Source: Brachypodium distachyon
Lineage: Eukaryota > Streptophyta > Magnoliopsida > Poales > Poaceae
DNA: 64,000 bases
Reading direction: 5' to 3'
Assembly: GCF_000005505.3 (NCBI RefSeq)
Contig: NC_016134.3
Location: 31,558,150 to 31,622,149, forward strand
Shown: positions 20,874 to 32,815 of the stretch, piece by piece
How positions within the stretch are numbered: position 1 is the first letter of the stretch
Layout of the letters: the number at the start of each line of letters is the position of its first letter
Program-made: the position numbers and the translations under genes
The notes under the pieces: generated by a model
Databases searched by the model: none
Seen by the model: the letters and a program-made list of their open reading frames with translations, nothing else
Told to the model about the DNA's origin: nothing

Positions 20874-21869
20874 TCAAAGCATGTAATCATCCTCCTTGGC
20901 TCCATACGCGTCGTCGTCATCGTCTTCTTCCTCTTGTTCGTCATACTCCATCCAATCATCCAGCTCATCCTCCACGTCATCATCGTCTTCCTCCTCCAGC
21001 CGCCGGACCGAATTCGAGACACGAAACTCGCCCTCCTCCATGTCATCGTCATCTTCCTCCTCCATCTCATCGTCATCTTCTTCTTCCTCCTGCGACTCGG
21101 AGGAATCGCGCAATTCCCCTTCCTCCAGTTCGCCGTCGTCTTCTTCTTCTAAATGAAGCACGTACGGCCGGAAACCACGGACCTCGCCCTCCTCCATGTC
21201 GCCGTCGTCGTTGTCTTCCTCGGCGGCGGCGGGGAGCGCGAAGCGGCAGCAGGGGCAGAGGCGGCTGACGCGGAGCCAGTCGGCGATGCAGCGCTCGTGG
21301 AAGCCATTGGAACAGCACGGCATCTTCTTGATCCTGCCGCCGCCATCGGATGATGGTACCAAGCTCTCGAGGCACACGGCGCAGGAGGCCTCCCGGACGG
21401 CCGCGTCGTTGGCGGCGGCCTCGGGCAGCCCGTCGATCGCCGCGCGGGAGGCCGGCACGGCGCCGAACCCGCCGTCCCTGTACGCCCCCTCCTCGCTGCC
21501 GACGCCCAAGCCTTCCTCTTCTCCGGCGCCGGCGTGGCTGTGGATATGGACCGTGTGGACGGTCATCATGAACGTACCGTCGTTGTACTCACCGCCAACG
21601 CCCACGCCGTCGTCGTCTCCGGTGCCGGTGGTGGAGCCGTGGATGTGGAGGATCGTGAACTGCCCGTCGCCGCCGTCATCGGGCTGGATCGCTGCTTCGT
21701 GTCCGTCGCCACCGCCGGCGCCATTGCCGGATTCTCGAGCAAGGTCGGACATGTAGAGCCGAATAAGACGCAGCGCTTGGGACGGCGACAGAACTTCGTC
21801 GGCGGCCATCGGAGAGGCGTCGTCGTGGACGTGGTCGGCGCCGGAGCCGGAGCCGCCATGGCCGTCCAT
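20874..21869 (-). CDS. RING-type finger protein with a long acidic tail
   Basis: Single-exon protein of 331 aa. Residues 1-120 are Gly/His/Asp-rich with an LSPSQALRLIRLYMSDLAR helix. A RING finger spans residues 163-208: C163, C166, C186, H191, C194, C205 and C208 (CAVC ... MPCCSNGFHERC ... CPCC). The position that normally holds the fourth ligand, His, is Asn188. The rest (about 215-331) is almost entirely Asp/Glu with short breaks (EEGEVRGFRPYVLHLEEEDD) and ends KEDDYML. By family it would be an E3 ubiquitin ligase with helix IADWLRVSRL for E2 contact. The missing ligand makes activity uncertain, although the adjacent C185 might compensate. The acidic tail could bind basic proteins; that is speculation. 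Confidence 0.8.
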   Translation of the reverse strand: MDGHGGSGSGADHVHDDASPMAADEVLSPSQALRLIRLYMSDLARESGNGAGGGDGHEAAIQPDDGGDGQFTILHIHGSTTGTGDDDGVGVGGEYNDGTFMMTVHTVHIHSHAGAGEEEGLGVGSEEGAYRDGGFGAVPASRAAIDGLPEAAANDAAVREASCAVCLESLVPSSDGGGRIKKMPCCSNGFHERCIADWLRVSRLCPCCRFALPAAAEEDNDDGDMEEGEVRGFRPYVLHLEEEDDGELEEGELRDSSESQEEEEDDDEMEEEDDDDMEEGEFRVSNSVRRLEEEDDDDVEDELDDWMEYDEQEEEDDDDDAYGAKEDDYML

Positions 21870-22667
21870 GTCGAGTTCTTGTGCTGTGAATCTGTTCGAA
21901 GCTAGCTAGGGCAAATTAAGGGGGATCGATCTGGCCGCTGCATTTGTAGAAAGCGGCGGCGGCGGATATGCAATCACCTTCGAACTATGATTCCTTCCCG
22001 GATTCGGCCTACTACATCCATTTTATTTTTTATTTCTAACTCGGATTTTTGTTTTATTTTGTTTTGTATTGTAGCAAGCGCGTAGTGACAAGTAATATTT
22101 CTTCCTTCAAATTACAGTAGTTTTTTTTTGTTGACATAATTCAAATTAGGTAGTAACTGAGAAGTAGGATTTTTTTGTCCCTTCAAATTACATACGGAGT
22201 AGTTTTTTTTACTGAATTCAAATTACTTAGTTCTGGTGTTGGTCATGTATTATGTTACATGGAAAATTGTACCTGGATTTCTTGTTTGAATTTACATTTG
22301 AAAAAAAGTTTACGCATACTCGTATATGTGAAGAAAGGGATTGATCATACGATACAATACAATACAATACAATATACTTTATCTGTAGGGACACTCTTAT
22401 CACAATGCCCAAACAAAAGAAACCAGAGTTTGCAATCACCGGTTCCCTCAATTTGGCATCATCATCAATCTGCTACCAGATGAATGTGTAAATGTATGCT
22501 CATTTGAGCTGCAAGACAAGGGAACCCTTTTTGTACATATCATGAACTACGGAAGTCGAGAAGCCTCTGCAGTGAAGAACCCTCACGAACTTCACAAGTT
22601 AGCGGGCAATTTCTTCCACGGTTAAATGTGTGTACAGTGTACATACAACAGCGGGAGAAACACAGCC
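21870..22667. other. Divergent-side spacer with an ATACA microsatellite
   Basis: 5' region of the acidic RING gene and 3' region of the GIY-YIG gene. AT-rich. It contains about four and a half copies of ATACA at 22352-22374. No gene is seen. Confidence 0.55.
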
Positions 22668-25600
22668 TCAGCTGGAGTGCCATTTGATATCGAGGCGGCT
22701 GCAGTCCTGAAAGGTTTTCACCTTGCCCAACGCCGCTTCCCGGTGCTGCAGCACCGAGCTCATCCCGGGCTTGCTGCTCTTCCGCGTCATCTTCTTGGAG
22801 ATGTTCTTCCACTTCGATTCGAACTCGCATGCTGCAAGGAAACACAATCTGGTAAATGTATAGGACATCTTACTCAGCGGCTCAAGTTTTTAACAGCGGA
22901 ACTGTCGTTTTCTTTTTTGCTTTGCATATGCGTATTGATGAATATTACATTTTCATTTCTTCCTGCTTAATTAACCTATTAAGTTGTAGTTCTAAATTGA
23001 CTTGTTTCATTTTCATTCCTGCTTGTGTCCTAATTAGTGATTAAAATGACAGGAATTTCGATCCAGGTGTCAGCCAGCAAACTTAATGAAGCATATGTAC
23101 AAGTATTTGAAGAATAGGCACAGAAAAAAAAAATCAGAGAACAACAATTTGGCAACACCATGAAATTGCAATTCACGAGTACTTTACATGCTCCTGCAAT
23201 TGTTTGGTTGGCCTAAAGGGTGGACTGTGTGAATTAAACCCTGAGATTGGGGAAGCAGGGGAGCGAGCAAATCATTGATTTGATGAAGGTGGTACAAAAA
23301 GTATTTGGGTTGCCCAACAAGGGCAAGGTAATTCTTGTGGAATATTGGGGCAGTGGCAAAAAAAAAAGAGATGTGTTCAGCCAAACAAGAAGTATTATCT
23401 AGCAGACGAAGCAATGGCACCAGTAGGAGTATGCGGTTGATCGATTGTAATCTTAAGCTGAAAAAGTGCAACAACTTGAGGAAGCCTAGTGTCAGGATGT
23501 ACATGTATGCAGTATTCGGTTGCTTCGAGGCCCTAATACTTCGCTCAACATAGATCAAAAGTTCATGAAGATTCTGGAAGATACTGATGATATCAAAAAC
23601 TGGAATTGGTGAAAAATTATCGTCGACCTATTAGTGAAAGGAATTTCAGATTATCTTGAGCCAAAGGCGACCTATTTTGGTCGGAAGTCCGCTTTTGTTG
23701 ATTGCAAGTACTTCCAAATGATTCATATGGACCTTATTTTTACTTGCAAATCTTTTTCAACTTACAAATGCTTTCACAGGTTATCCTTCTTGACATGGTA
23801 AAGCATGTGGATTTCAATGAGATAGACAAAGGTTTCCCTCGGATGATACACATAAAAGATGCAGATATGATTTGGCTAAAGAATCATATGAAATGTTTGA
23901 ATAATATAGAGGTGAGTGATGATTGCAGAAGCTTGTATTGGGTTGGCTCTTAATGAACTACTTTCTTCATAAACTGCATGAAAATGTGTTTAACCCCAAG
24001 TAGGCTTTGCTAGAAATTAGAGCTACGGGCATCATTTCTTGCCTAGACCAATAGCTGCCTTTGTAGATACTTTATGTTAAGCAGGCTTTGGTTCATATTT
24101 TTTGCCTTCAAACATGCACATCAAGAACGTCTCTCAGAGTGTGTACAGCGAGACTAAGCGTTACGATTTTGAAAAACAAGTGAAGGAGGCTATTAGAGAT
24201 AAGGATGGTGATAAGGATGATAATGTTTTTATTGATGATGGTGATGACTATGATGAACTGGCTCTGACACAGATGAAGAGGACGACAGTAACAATGACAC
24301 AGATGTCAATGTATATGAAGATAAGTCAAACACTAACAGTTCTGATGGTGAACCCTCGGTTATATCTTTGTTAATATAAAAAAAATTACAGGGAAACAAT
24401 GGTAAGAATATATAAGATAGGTGAACCACTATCACATTGTGGGATAAATATTCATGTTGGTGTTTTATTGTGGCATAGTTAAAATAACTTCACAGGGAAA
24501 CTAATGATCAGGGCCAACAAAGTTCAACTTACAAAAACAAAACAAGTTTAGTAACAGCCATTGCCAAGTAGAAGAAAGTAGCACAACAAAGTAGAGCAGA
24601 TAATGCTTTCTAGAAAACGGTGATGAGACCCCCGGACTAACACTAGAGCATGGTACGCCATCTTAGTAACATCTCGCCGAAAGTATGAAGCAGTAGAAAG
24701 ATGAGATTTTTACTATACTAACCTTCACTTCTGTTGGTGAAGCCTTCAACAAGGCATGCGAGATTCCACGGCCTTCCAGCAGAGGATGCTTTCGCACCAC
24801 CTTTTAACTCGCCATTATGTTGTCTCAACCTAGAATGAAAAAGGATCCTTTCAATAAGCACAACTCATGTGCAGTACTATGACTAAACATGTGTATATTT
24901 TCTTCTCGCCGGCATACTGTCTAACCTTCTAGAACTGTCAATACATATCAGCAAGAACACACAAAACACAACTGCAAGCAATTATTTCCTACAGTACTAC
25001 AAACTTGGGCAAGACAGCCCAAAAGTTTCAAGCCAGCTAAAACAATATTCAGTCTTTAGGAAAGGAAAGGAAAGGGATCTGTTCGTTATTCGCGAACCAA
25101 TAAACACAGTTTCTATGTGGTATGGCTAAACATATGACATATCTATGTTTTCTTCTCGTCTGCATACTTGCTATAAACCTTTTTGGGACTGTCAATACAC
25201 AAATACCAACAGGAACATACAAAGAAGATTCCAAGCATGTATTCCTACGAAGCTATATATAAACCTGAGCAAGACAGATCAATTTTCTTTAAACCCAGAT
25301 ACAATATTATTCAGTCTTTACCAAAGAATCCTATTGCGCAGTTACAAGTTCTTGTTCTTGTTTTCCTGCTCATCTCTTCCTTTGTTCTTAAGCTAGAACG
25401 AAACTGCAGGCCTGCGAGAACAAGGATCACAACCCAAAATGGAGGCATCGATTCAATTCCGGCCAATTCTTCAACCAACCCAAAATCCGAAACGGTTCCA
25501 CGCGATGCTCTACGCGTAACCTAGCTATAGCCGCCGCGATTGTCTTGAGAAATTAACCAGGCAAGACTGGAGGAGGGGAAATGAGGAATCACCGGCGAGG

Positions 25601-25864
25601 GAAGTCGGTGGTGACGCCGACGTACGTGCGAGGGATCCGGGAGGAGGCGATGAGGTAGACGCACCACGCCGCCGCCGCCGCCGCTTCCTCCTTCTTCTCT
25701 TTCTTCTTGCTCTTCCCGGCGGCTGCCGCCGATGGATCTCCGGACGCGGCGGAGGCGGGCGCGGCCGGTACCCGGGAGGGAGAGAGGGCGACAGCCTCGA
25801 CGGATTTGGTGGGGAGAGTGCGGCGGGGGATTTTGGTGGACCGGAAGGTGGCGGAGAGGCTCAT
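22668..25864 (-). CDS. Stand-alone GIY-YIG nuclease-domain protein (SLX1-like)
   Basis: Three exons, 25593-25864, 24723-24829 and 22668-22831, join in frame with GT/AG introns to give 180 aa. Residues 1-66 are basic and Ala/Ser-rich and could act as an organelle or nuclear targeting segment. The GIY-YIG domain follows: VYL at about 69-71 and YVG at 81-83 take the place of the GIY and YIG motifs. They are followed by LRQHNGELKGGAKASSAGRP, WNLACLVEGF and the conserved Glu in ACEFESKWK. The end, KPGMSSVLQHREAALGKVKT, lacks the C-terminal RING of true SLX1, so this is the short plant SLX1-like form. The domain cuts or nicks branched DNA in its relatives. Partner and substrate here are unknown. 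The last intron is about 1.9 kb. Confidence 0.88.
22832..24722. other. Long second intron of the GIY-YIG gene
   Basis: A 1.9-kb AT-rich intron. Short open stretches on the plus strand (23702-23953 and 24102-24374) look like fragments of a degenerate coding sequence, the latter with acidic Asp-rich codons. I recognise no family and do not call a gene. Confidence 0.4.
24870..25330. repeat. Duplicated segment inside intron 1 of the GIY-YIG gene
   Basis: Two adjacent segments, about 24870-25075 and 25125-25330, share the ordered motifs TTTTCTTCTCG, ACTGTCAATACA, GCAAGACAG and ATTCAGTCTTTA. This indicates an old local duplication. Confidence 0.6.
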
Positions 25865-26453
25865 CTCTCACCTCTCCGGCGGCCGGAACTCCTCGCCTTC
25901 CACGGCGATGCATCCAAGGAGGCAAATACGAATTGGGGGATACCGGTGTACATACAGCTTGTTGCTAGTGGGCCGTTAAAGGCTTCTCACTTCATGGGCC
26001 GTCAAAGGCTTCTTATTCATGGGCTGTAGCTCCTCAAAATTCCCTAAAAAAAACATGGGCTGTAAAAACTGGGGATAAGCAATTTTTTCCCTCTCTCCAA
26101 AATAGTACAGCACTCAAAACTTATGATTAAGGTTCTTAAAAATTACAGCCATGAGTAATAAAATATTTGACCCTCTATGAAAAATAGTGCGAGTAAGTAT
26201 TTGTGATTGAATATTTTTCTTCCTTCCAGGTAATCCTACGGTATACTTTTTTCATCACTTGTAGTTCAGGCTCTACAACAAATGAGATGGAAGACAGCTT
26301 CAATAACAGAGATAAATTACCAATGCATTCATAAACAACATTGAGCTAGCTTACAAATCGATCACCAGTGTTTCAGCTCAAAAGAAAAGGCATGGCCATT
26401 TTACAATTCTGACAGGATAGACCGAAAACTAAGGGGGCAGCAACTGGTGAAGA
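25865..26453. other. Spacer between two minus-strand genes
   Basis: Contains the 5' region of the GIY-YIG gene (25865-25930, GC-rich) and the 3' UTR region of the RED-like gene. A small repeat of GGGCCGT(C/T)AAAGGCTTCT occurs at about 25970-26015. Nothing else is seen. Confidence 0.5.
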
Positions 26454-29400
26454 TCAAGCGCGTTGTTTCTTCACGCTAGGCAGATCATCGTCATAGTGTC
26501 CTTCGCCCCCGTCCTTGTCCCCCTTCTTCCTCGCCAGGATCTTGTTGATCTTGTGGAGGTCGTTGTTGAGCTTCTGGTCCTTGTTCTGCTTCCTCGTCTT
26601 CCTGCCGTCCTGCATCTTCACCCCGAACTGGAACGCCGCCTTCGGCATGGCTTCCTTCTGGTCGTTGTATTTCGCCCACTCCTCTTCCGTCTCAAAGTCC
26701 CACCGGTGAAGACGGCCCTTCGCCTGAACAGGGATTGCCACAGTTAGAATGGAGTATGGGCTCAAGTGAAAAATCATACACATAGATTACAGTTATACAT
26801 GTGAAATGTGATGCTCATCCAAACCCATGTTTCATAGGCCTGTAACTGCAACGGAATTTCACACACATAAACATCGCTTACCCGTCCACCCATGTCCATC
26901 TTCGACAAATCATCTTCATCATCACTCCCTGCAATCTCTTGATTATAACCCTGATAACCAGGATAACACTCGGAGTAACTATCTGAAATAAAATTAGGGT
27001 CCTTCTCCCGTGCATCTTTTTCCCTTAGCTGCTTAAGCCTGTCATCGTCACGTTTGAAAACAGAACCTAGACCCTTATCCTTGTCTGCTTGAGTCATCAA
27101 CCTTGGATCCTGGGGTATGTCTGGGTCAGCTAATACATCATATCCCAGAGCACCCTGTTGCATGTACTGTTCCGGATAAGCCAGCTGCTGTTCAGCATAC
27201 TGATAGCCTGGCCACTCGCCTTGATATCCAGCAGCAGCCATTTGGGCTTGAATAGCATCATAACCACCCTACCATCACAGGAGATAAACTATCAGTAGAG
27301 CTGAGTTGAAGGAAAAAGACATGTTTTTCCCCCAAAATGCTATAAGAGCAAGTTTTGTAGCACAACACAAATGTGAACCAGAAAAACATTTACTCTTATT
27401 CTAAACATTGAGAGTGCATAATTGTATTTTACATATATTAAAAAAAAACTGCTGTTGCAGAACATCAATAAAATTACCACTTGTTGCCAAGCTTGAGCAG
27501 GTTCAGATGGTTGAATAGGACCATACACAGGTTCAGTCAAATGTGACTGATTCTGATGGTTATGTGGGGACTCATCCATATCTTCAGAGATGGGGCTATG
27601 ACTCAGTTCCTTGTTAGGAATAGTGTAGTCAACTCCATCTCCAACAAATATGTCGTCATCATCTGCCCTAGCAATAGGGGCAGGCTGTTTCTCCTTTTCT
27701 TTGAAGTTACTCTTTCGTGGGGGTGGAGGTGGTAGCATTTCCTTGTCTAAATGGTGTTTAGGAGCAGAACCATTAGTTTGGGGAGGTCTTACTCCCTCAT
27801 TGTAGTCGCTGCCTGCCAAATTATTCTTTCCTGCAATATATAAACACAATAATATGTCTAAGTTCAACAGGTAAAACTAGCGCTGAAGCTGATGAAAAAG
27901 TAAAGAAATTATAATCACATCATAGCTAACAAATAATTTAAGCCAGTTGATTAATTTGCGCGAACAACAATATCAAGATAGTATGATGGATATATAGCAT
28001 AGAACCATTAACTACTGCTATCACTAAATCAGTATTGAACAAAGGCAAAACATGACAGAAGCACCAGAAGCTAAAACTTGAAAGAATTTTAGAAAAACAA
28101 TTGAACTCAAATTGAACCATCTTGACAAAGTATTTATCTATGTTTCTATGTCACTTCGAATATAGACACTCCTTGTATATCCAAACAAACCACTTCAGTG
28201 TGTTATCTCACGTCTTAATCAAGAAAGATTTCCTGTTCTTACTTTCTCACTATAACACCTTCTAGTTCTTCTATGATATTTCACCTTCATCTGCAAGCAC
28301 ATACCTTTTGCATCCCTCTCTTTTTTCTTCTTCTTCAAGACCTTCCCTGATGATCCAAGTCTAAGGTATGACATAATTTTCGCAATCCTGTCAAGTACAG
28401 AACCATCCACGCTGACAGTAACCATTTCCTGCAGAAGCAAGATGGCTGTTTGAGAAGAAAAAGGAGGTTACAAGAAACAGCAACACAGTTATTGTCACAA
28501 TACCTCTGGAACAGGGCAATCAGCTTTGCTCCTGTGAAGAGTTGTTGGAATATCATTGGTAATAAGTCCATCCTCCTGGTTGGAACAAGGAAATCTATTA
28601 ACCACACATCACAATAACCGCAACACAAATAAAATGAAGATAACATAAGAATAATATCATTTACATGCTAGCACACGGGAAAAGCTAAAGGATCAATAGC
28701 AACATGTAATCATTTTGGCATGACAGCAGTATTATGCCAACTTTCCAAACTGCATTGAGGTATTGCGCATACTAATGCATACATAATAATTAAGTCTACT
28801 GTATAAGTTCTGATCTATAAAGCAAAACAGAGAAGGGTTATAGTTCACACTATATGACAGTTTTGTCTACAACTAGGGACTATGTAATCACCACCATTGC
28901 ATAATTCAGCACAGGAAAGCACTAAAGACGAGAAGTTTTAAAGAAAATACCATATTGTAAATAAATGCCATCCGACCAGGAAGAAACATCTCATTTGCCT
29001 TCGGCGTGCTCTGTGACTTTACGATGGATTGGTAGACAGACTGCGATCAATGAAGAATGGGAATTAATGTGCTTTTATTTTATATAATCCAAAGGTTATG
29101 CAGAAAACAAGCCATCATTGATAAACCAAAAATGGATCATGCCTTTGCAATTGCAGTGCGGAATGAGATTGCCCGGTCCTCTTTTGTTTCCCTGCAAAAG
29201 GGAAGTGGAAAATAATGTAGAAATGCTCCCAACATACTGAGGCACACAGATAGTTTGTAAGGTTATACTTGAGTAGGGCTCCCCCATACGGTTCCGTACA
29301 AAATATCTTGTCTCATTATAACACAAGGTGGTGCTGGTGACTGCTGACAATGATGTACAGGAAATAATATTCAGCTGAGAAGATACTGCACAGCTACTCC

Positions 29401-31308
29401 AAATGAGGTTGAAAACTAAAATCGACACACGTAAACATCAACTAGCAAACCCACAAACTCAACTGTACATAACAGCTTCAAGAAAATACGCTGGTAAAGC
29501 TATGAAGAGCCATAGCAGTGCCCTAGTGGAATCAACTTAGTGCTTATTAATTCAGTTGTTTTACAAGTGACAATCATGCAAGTGACAGCACTTTTGTTGG
29601 CATATTTATAGGATCCTAAATTCACACTACATCTGACTATTTTGTAACCCCAATAGTTTAGATGAAAAAAAGTAGGTATGGTGCTAAATCTACACAGTGA
29701 TGCCAAGTACCTAGCCTTTGCATCCTTCCCGTCCTCTGCATCAGGCTTCTTGTCAATTTCACTTCGCACTTTGTTTAGTAGAGCAAAATCCAACCCTTTG
29801 ACCAAATGAGTATGCTCCAAATCACCTATTAAAAGCACAAATTGGAATGAATGACAATTCCAAAGGTAAAAGATGAGCATCAGAGATCTAAGTTAATTAT
29901 CGACGACGACACATCATGTTGCCTTTATGTGTCTCAGATCTAGATTACAAGGTGGGTGGGGTGGGGTTGGGGAGGGGGTGGGGACTGCATATTACTGATT
30001 GACCAGATCAATGGTTAAGTAGATGCTCTTTATACTTCATTCAGGAAAAAAAAATCTTCTGAAACTCTGACAGGTTTACAGACATAAGGCAATTCCGACA
30101 AGCAACCTGCTTCCCATTTTATACACCTCACACATGTAACAGCGCAAGACAAAACATACACACGAAAGGACAGGCAAAAGTTATTTTGCTCAAAAATAAA
30201 TAAATATGATAACACTACCAACCTCCAAGATATTTGCTTTTCTCGATTGAGATCTTCTGGGCATCCGCTAGCCTGTAAAGCAAGCAATTGCAGGATTTGA
30301 ATTATTGAAGAACATGTGATAAACTGAGCAGAGAATGGAAGTGCCAGACATGTGAATCATGCGACGGGTTACCTCAAATCTGCTCCAGGAGCTCCAGGAG
30401 GTGCCACAGCATGAAACGAACCAAGCTCTGTAGGTTCATAGTCTGGGTTCTGATCTTCACGGCGCTCCTTAGCACGATCTCGGTACCTGGGCGTCTCTGG
30501 TTCTTCCTTTTTGTTCTCCTCTCTTCATGGGAAAATCAAAAGATAATTAGATTTGCTGAAGCCTGCGAGACTTAACAGCAGGAAAGGTACACCGGAGGTA
30601 GTTGAAGCAAGCATCTACTTCATCATGACCACTTTGTGTTTTTACATGATCGGTACATAAAGTGTCCGAGTTATGCTGACTGTGACGGCATGACTACCAC
30701 GGATCCAGGTAGCAGTGACTATTGACCACAACCCCCAAAACTGCGTTGAAGAGTACGCATCATACAGATATGCTGGACTCCCTGGATTCAGAGCTTTATC
30801 TACTCAAAACGTGGTTCCGCTTCTGCGTCAGCCAATGTCAAATTTATACTAGGAGATTACGGCAGACAAGATTACTCGGTTATTACAGGCACACATATAA
30901 TGGCAGGCAGATATCCGATACCAGAACCATCGCAGCAATGAAGTCCGGCGCATTGCAGCCGCTCAACTAGGTGATTATAAAGGTTAAGCTGTGCAAAAAA
31001 AAACGATAGCTCCCAGCCCCTCATTCCACCTCATGATACAAAAACACCACTAACGATACTATCCATCCAAGCCTGCAACTTTCTACGACACCTCTTCCAC
31101 ACCAATGGCACGCACCAGGAAATACCACAGAAGCATAAAACATGAATTCCTCATTATAAGTTCAACCAACCGTATTGGGTATACTGCGAGGAAGGAATCG
31201 AGAACAGAAAAGGTAACTGAAGGTAGGCGGGGCGGGCGGGGGGACTCACTTCCGGCGCGCCATCTTCTCCTTGTAGTTGCTCTTCTTCTTCGTGGCCGTC
31301 GTCGACAT
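26454..31308 (-). CDS. RED/IK family splicing factor (SMU2-like)
   Basis: Eleven exons: 31250-31308, 30373-30522, 30223-30272, 29711-29825, 29143-29191, 28951-29040, 28504-28575, 28305-28428, 27478-27830, 26882-27268, 26454-26723. The product is 572 aa. RED/IK (SMU-2 in worm) is a spliceosomal B-complex protein that works with SMU1. The start MSTTATKKKSNYKEKMARRK is the canonical RED N-terminus. It continues with RYRDRAKERREDQNPDYEP, LGSFHAVAPPGAPGADLR, HTHLVKGLDFALLNKVRSEI and NEMFLPGRMAFIYNM (RED_N). A Lys-rich and then a disordered Asp/Pro region follows. The C-terminus contains DPRLMTQADKDKGLGSVFKR and KAAFQFGVKMQDGRKTRKQN (RED_C). The intron after 29143 starts with GC, not GT; no frame-preserving GT alternative is visible. 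The donor at 27478 could shift by one codon. Confidence 0.93.
29949..29985 (+). other. G-rich tract in a RED intron (possible G-quadruplex)
   Basis: At least five runs of three or more G are separated by one or two T or A bases on the plus strand, which is the template strand of the gene. The composition allows G-quadruplex formation; whether it forms is unknown. Confidence 0.5.
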
Positions 31309-32815
31309 CTTGCCCGGTCAGGAGGCTTGCGCCCCTGGAAGGGAGAACCAACCAAAGCCGGCGAATCACGGCCGGAACCCTAGCGCCGGCGGAAAGAAAA
31401 AAGCGGGATGGGGTTTAGCGAGGTTGGTGGTTGGGTACCCAGGGGTTTGTGCCACTGGAGTTTATGCTGCGCTAGGGGGGGCGTTAGACGGCGGACTGGA
31501 GCTCCGGCGGCGGCGGCGGCGGTCGGCCGGGTCGGGGCTGGAGCTGGAGACTATGGAGGGAATCAAGACGCGTGTTTTGGGTTGGGTTCAGTTCGGTAAA
31601 GAGGCCAACTGCATCGGTGCATCCAACGGTGCTCAATTTTTTGCCTGACTCTTTGAGACTTTTTGGTCGTAATATATGATTTTTGAAAATGATTTATATT
31701 TGTAGTTCGAATTTATATATTTTTATTTTTCAGTAGATTAATAGATGTGTGTTTTCATCATGTAAAAAATTATTTTGTCATATAAATATTGTTACCTTAG
31801 AACAATTTTCGGAAACAAAATAGAACCCATGAAACGTCACGCGGCCCTACCTCGAAAAATCGTAGAATATTTTTTTATTTTACAACTTTAAAAATAAAAC
31901 AATGGTAGTAGAAGCGATTGATAGAAACACAAGAACATGTACAAATGAAAGATAAAAAATGTAAATCATTGACGTCTCTACCTCTAGTCTTCACATCTTG
32001 ATTTTCATTCATGTCGTTGGAGAAGACCGAACTTACACAAGGCCGGAATAGTGTCAGAGGTTTTGTAGATACCACGAGAGTGAGGACCCGAGATCGTCGA
32101 ACCCAATATGGCCGAAGGAGACACCCCCCCCCTTCTAGAAGGCACGTTGTTGAACCATTGTTTCGTACCAGAAACCACCAAAGAGGATCTAGAGGTAGCA
32201 AAAAGAAGGATCAATGAAACCTTAGAACTAGATCAAACTCGACGCTAGAACGAAGGCCAAAGCACCAAACTAAAATCGATAAATCCGCTAAAACAAGAGC
32301 GCCAATTCATATATGTGCGACAAACAGCACACCTTAGGCTCCTCTCTCTATCACAAAAATCCCACAAAGACAATGATAGAACCAAGAGGAAATTTCATTT
32401 TAGACCCTCACTTCATAGGAAGGGTAGAAACAGAAAAAAATAAACTAAAACTACACATGTCCAACAAGGCCCAATAGCTTTCCTCCCAGCTGTGCCCAAA
32501 TGAGCTGCTGCCCGGGTCCAACTGCGGCCCATCATGACAACGACGATGATGGTAACGTCGGAAGAAACCAAGAAGCTTGCGGTCCATCCGTACAACTCAA
32601 TCCGTACGACAACAAGTAACTAACCCTATGCCGAACTTTATTACAACTCTCTCTCCTGAGAGCTCTCGCGTCATTACCACCAGTTAATTAACGGATTAAC
32701 CCCTGCCTCTCTAGCTTCCTTCCATATACAATTCTCTAGCTAGCTACTCCTTGCCATAAACCGAACCCATCGCCAAATCCCAGAATCAATCTTCTTCTTC
32801 TTCTTCTTCTTCTCC
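31309..32815. other. Divergent promoter region, RED-like gene and first NAC gene
   Basis: The first 270 bases (GC-rich) are the 5' region of the RED-like gene. The middle (31640-32400) is AT-rich with no gene. From about 32560 the sequence (CCATCCGTACAACTC ... CGACAACAAGTAACTAACCC) is duplicated upstream of the second NAC gene at 37080-37343, so it is shared NAC promoter/5' UTR. Confidence 0.6.

Larger units (their letters stand above)
19237..21540. repeat. Tandem duplication of a ~1.1-kb unit (19237-20345 and 20347-21540)
   Basis: Both units begin with GGCCGGCAACCACGA followed by ATATAACGATGTTTAGATAT. Both contain the segment ending in TTTGATTTACATTTGCAT, and both then run into the 3' half of an acidic RING gene. 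The downstream copy belongs to the intact gene (20874-21869); the upstream copy is the pseudogene. The second unit also carries a Stowaway-like insertion at 20408-20534. Confidence 0.75.

Noticed and set aside
23200..24374. Possible gene inside the second GIY-YIG intron
   Set aside because: Open stretches are short, in different frames, and not joined by good splice sites. No family is recognised.
31105..31648. Plus-strand frames over the RED 5' end
   Set aside because: They are antisense of exon 1 and the GC-rich promoter. No start context or homology.
31900..32340. Possible retroelement fragment upstream of NAC copy 1
   Set aside because: No LTR ends, coding motifs or polyadenylated tail could be found, so no call was made.
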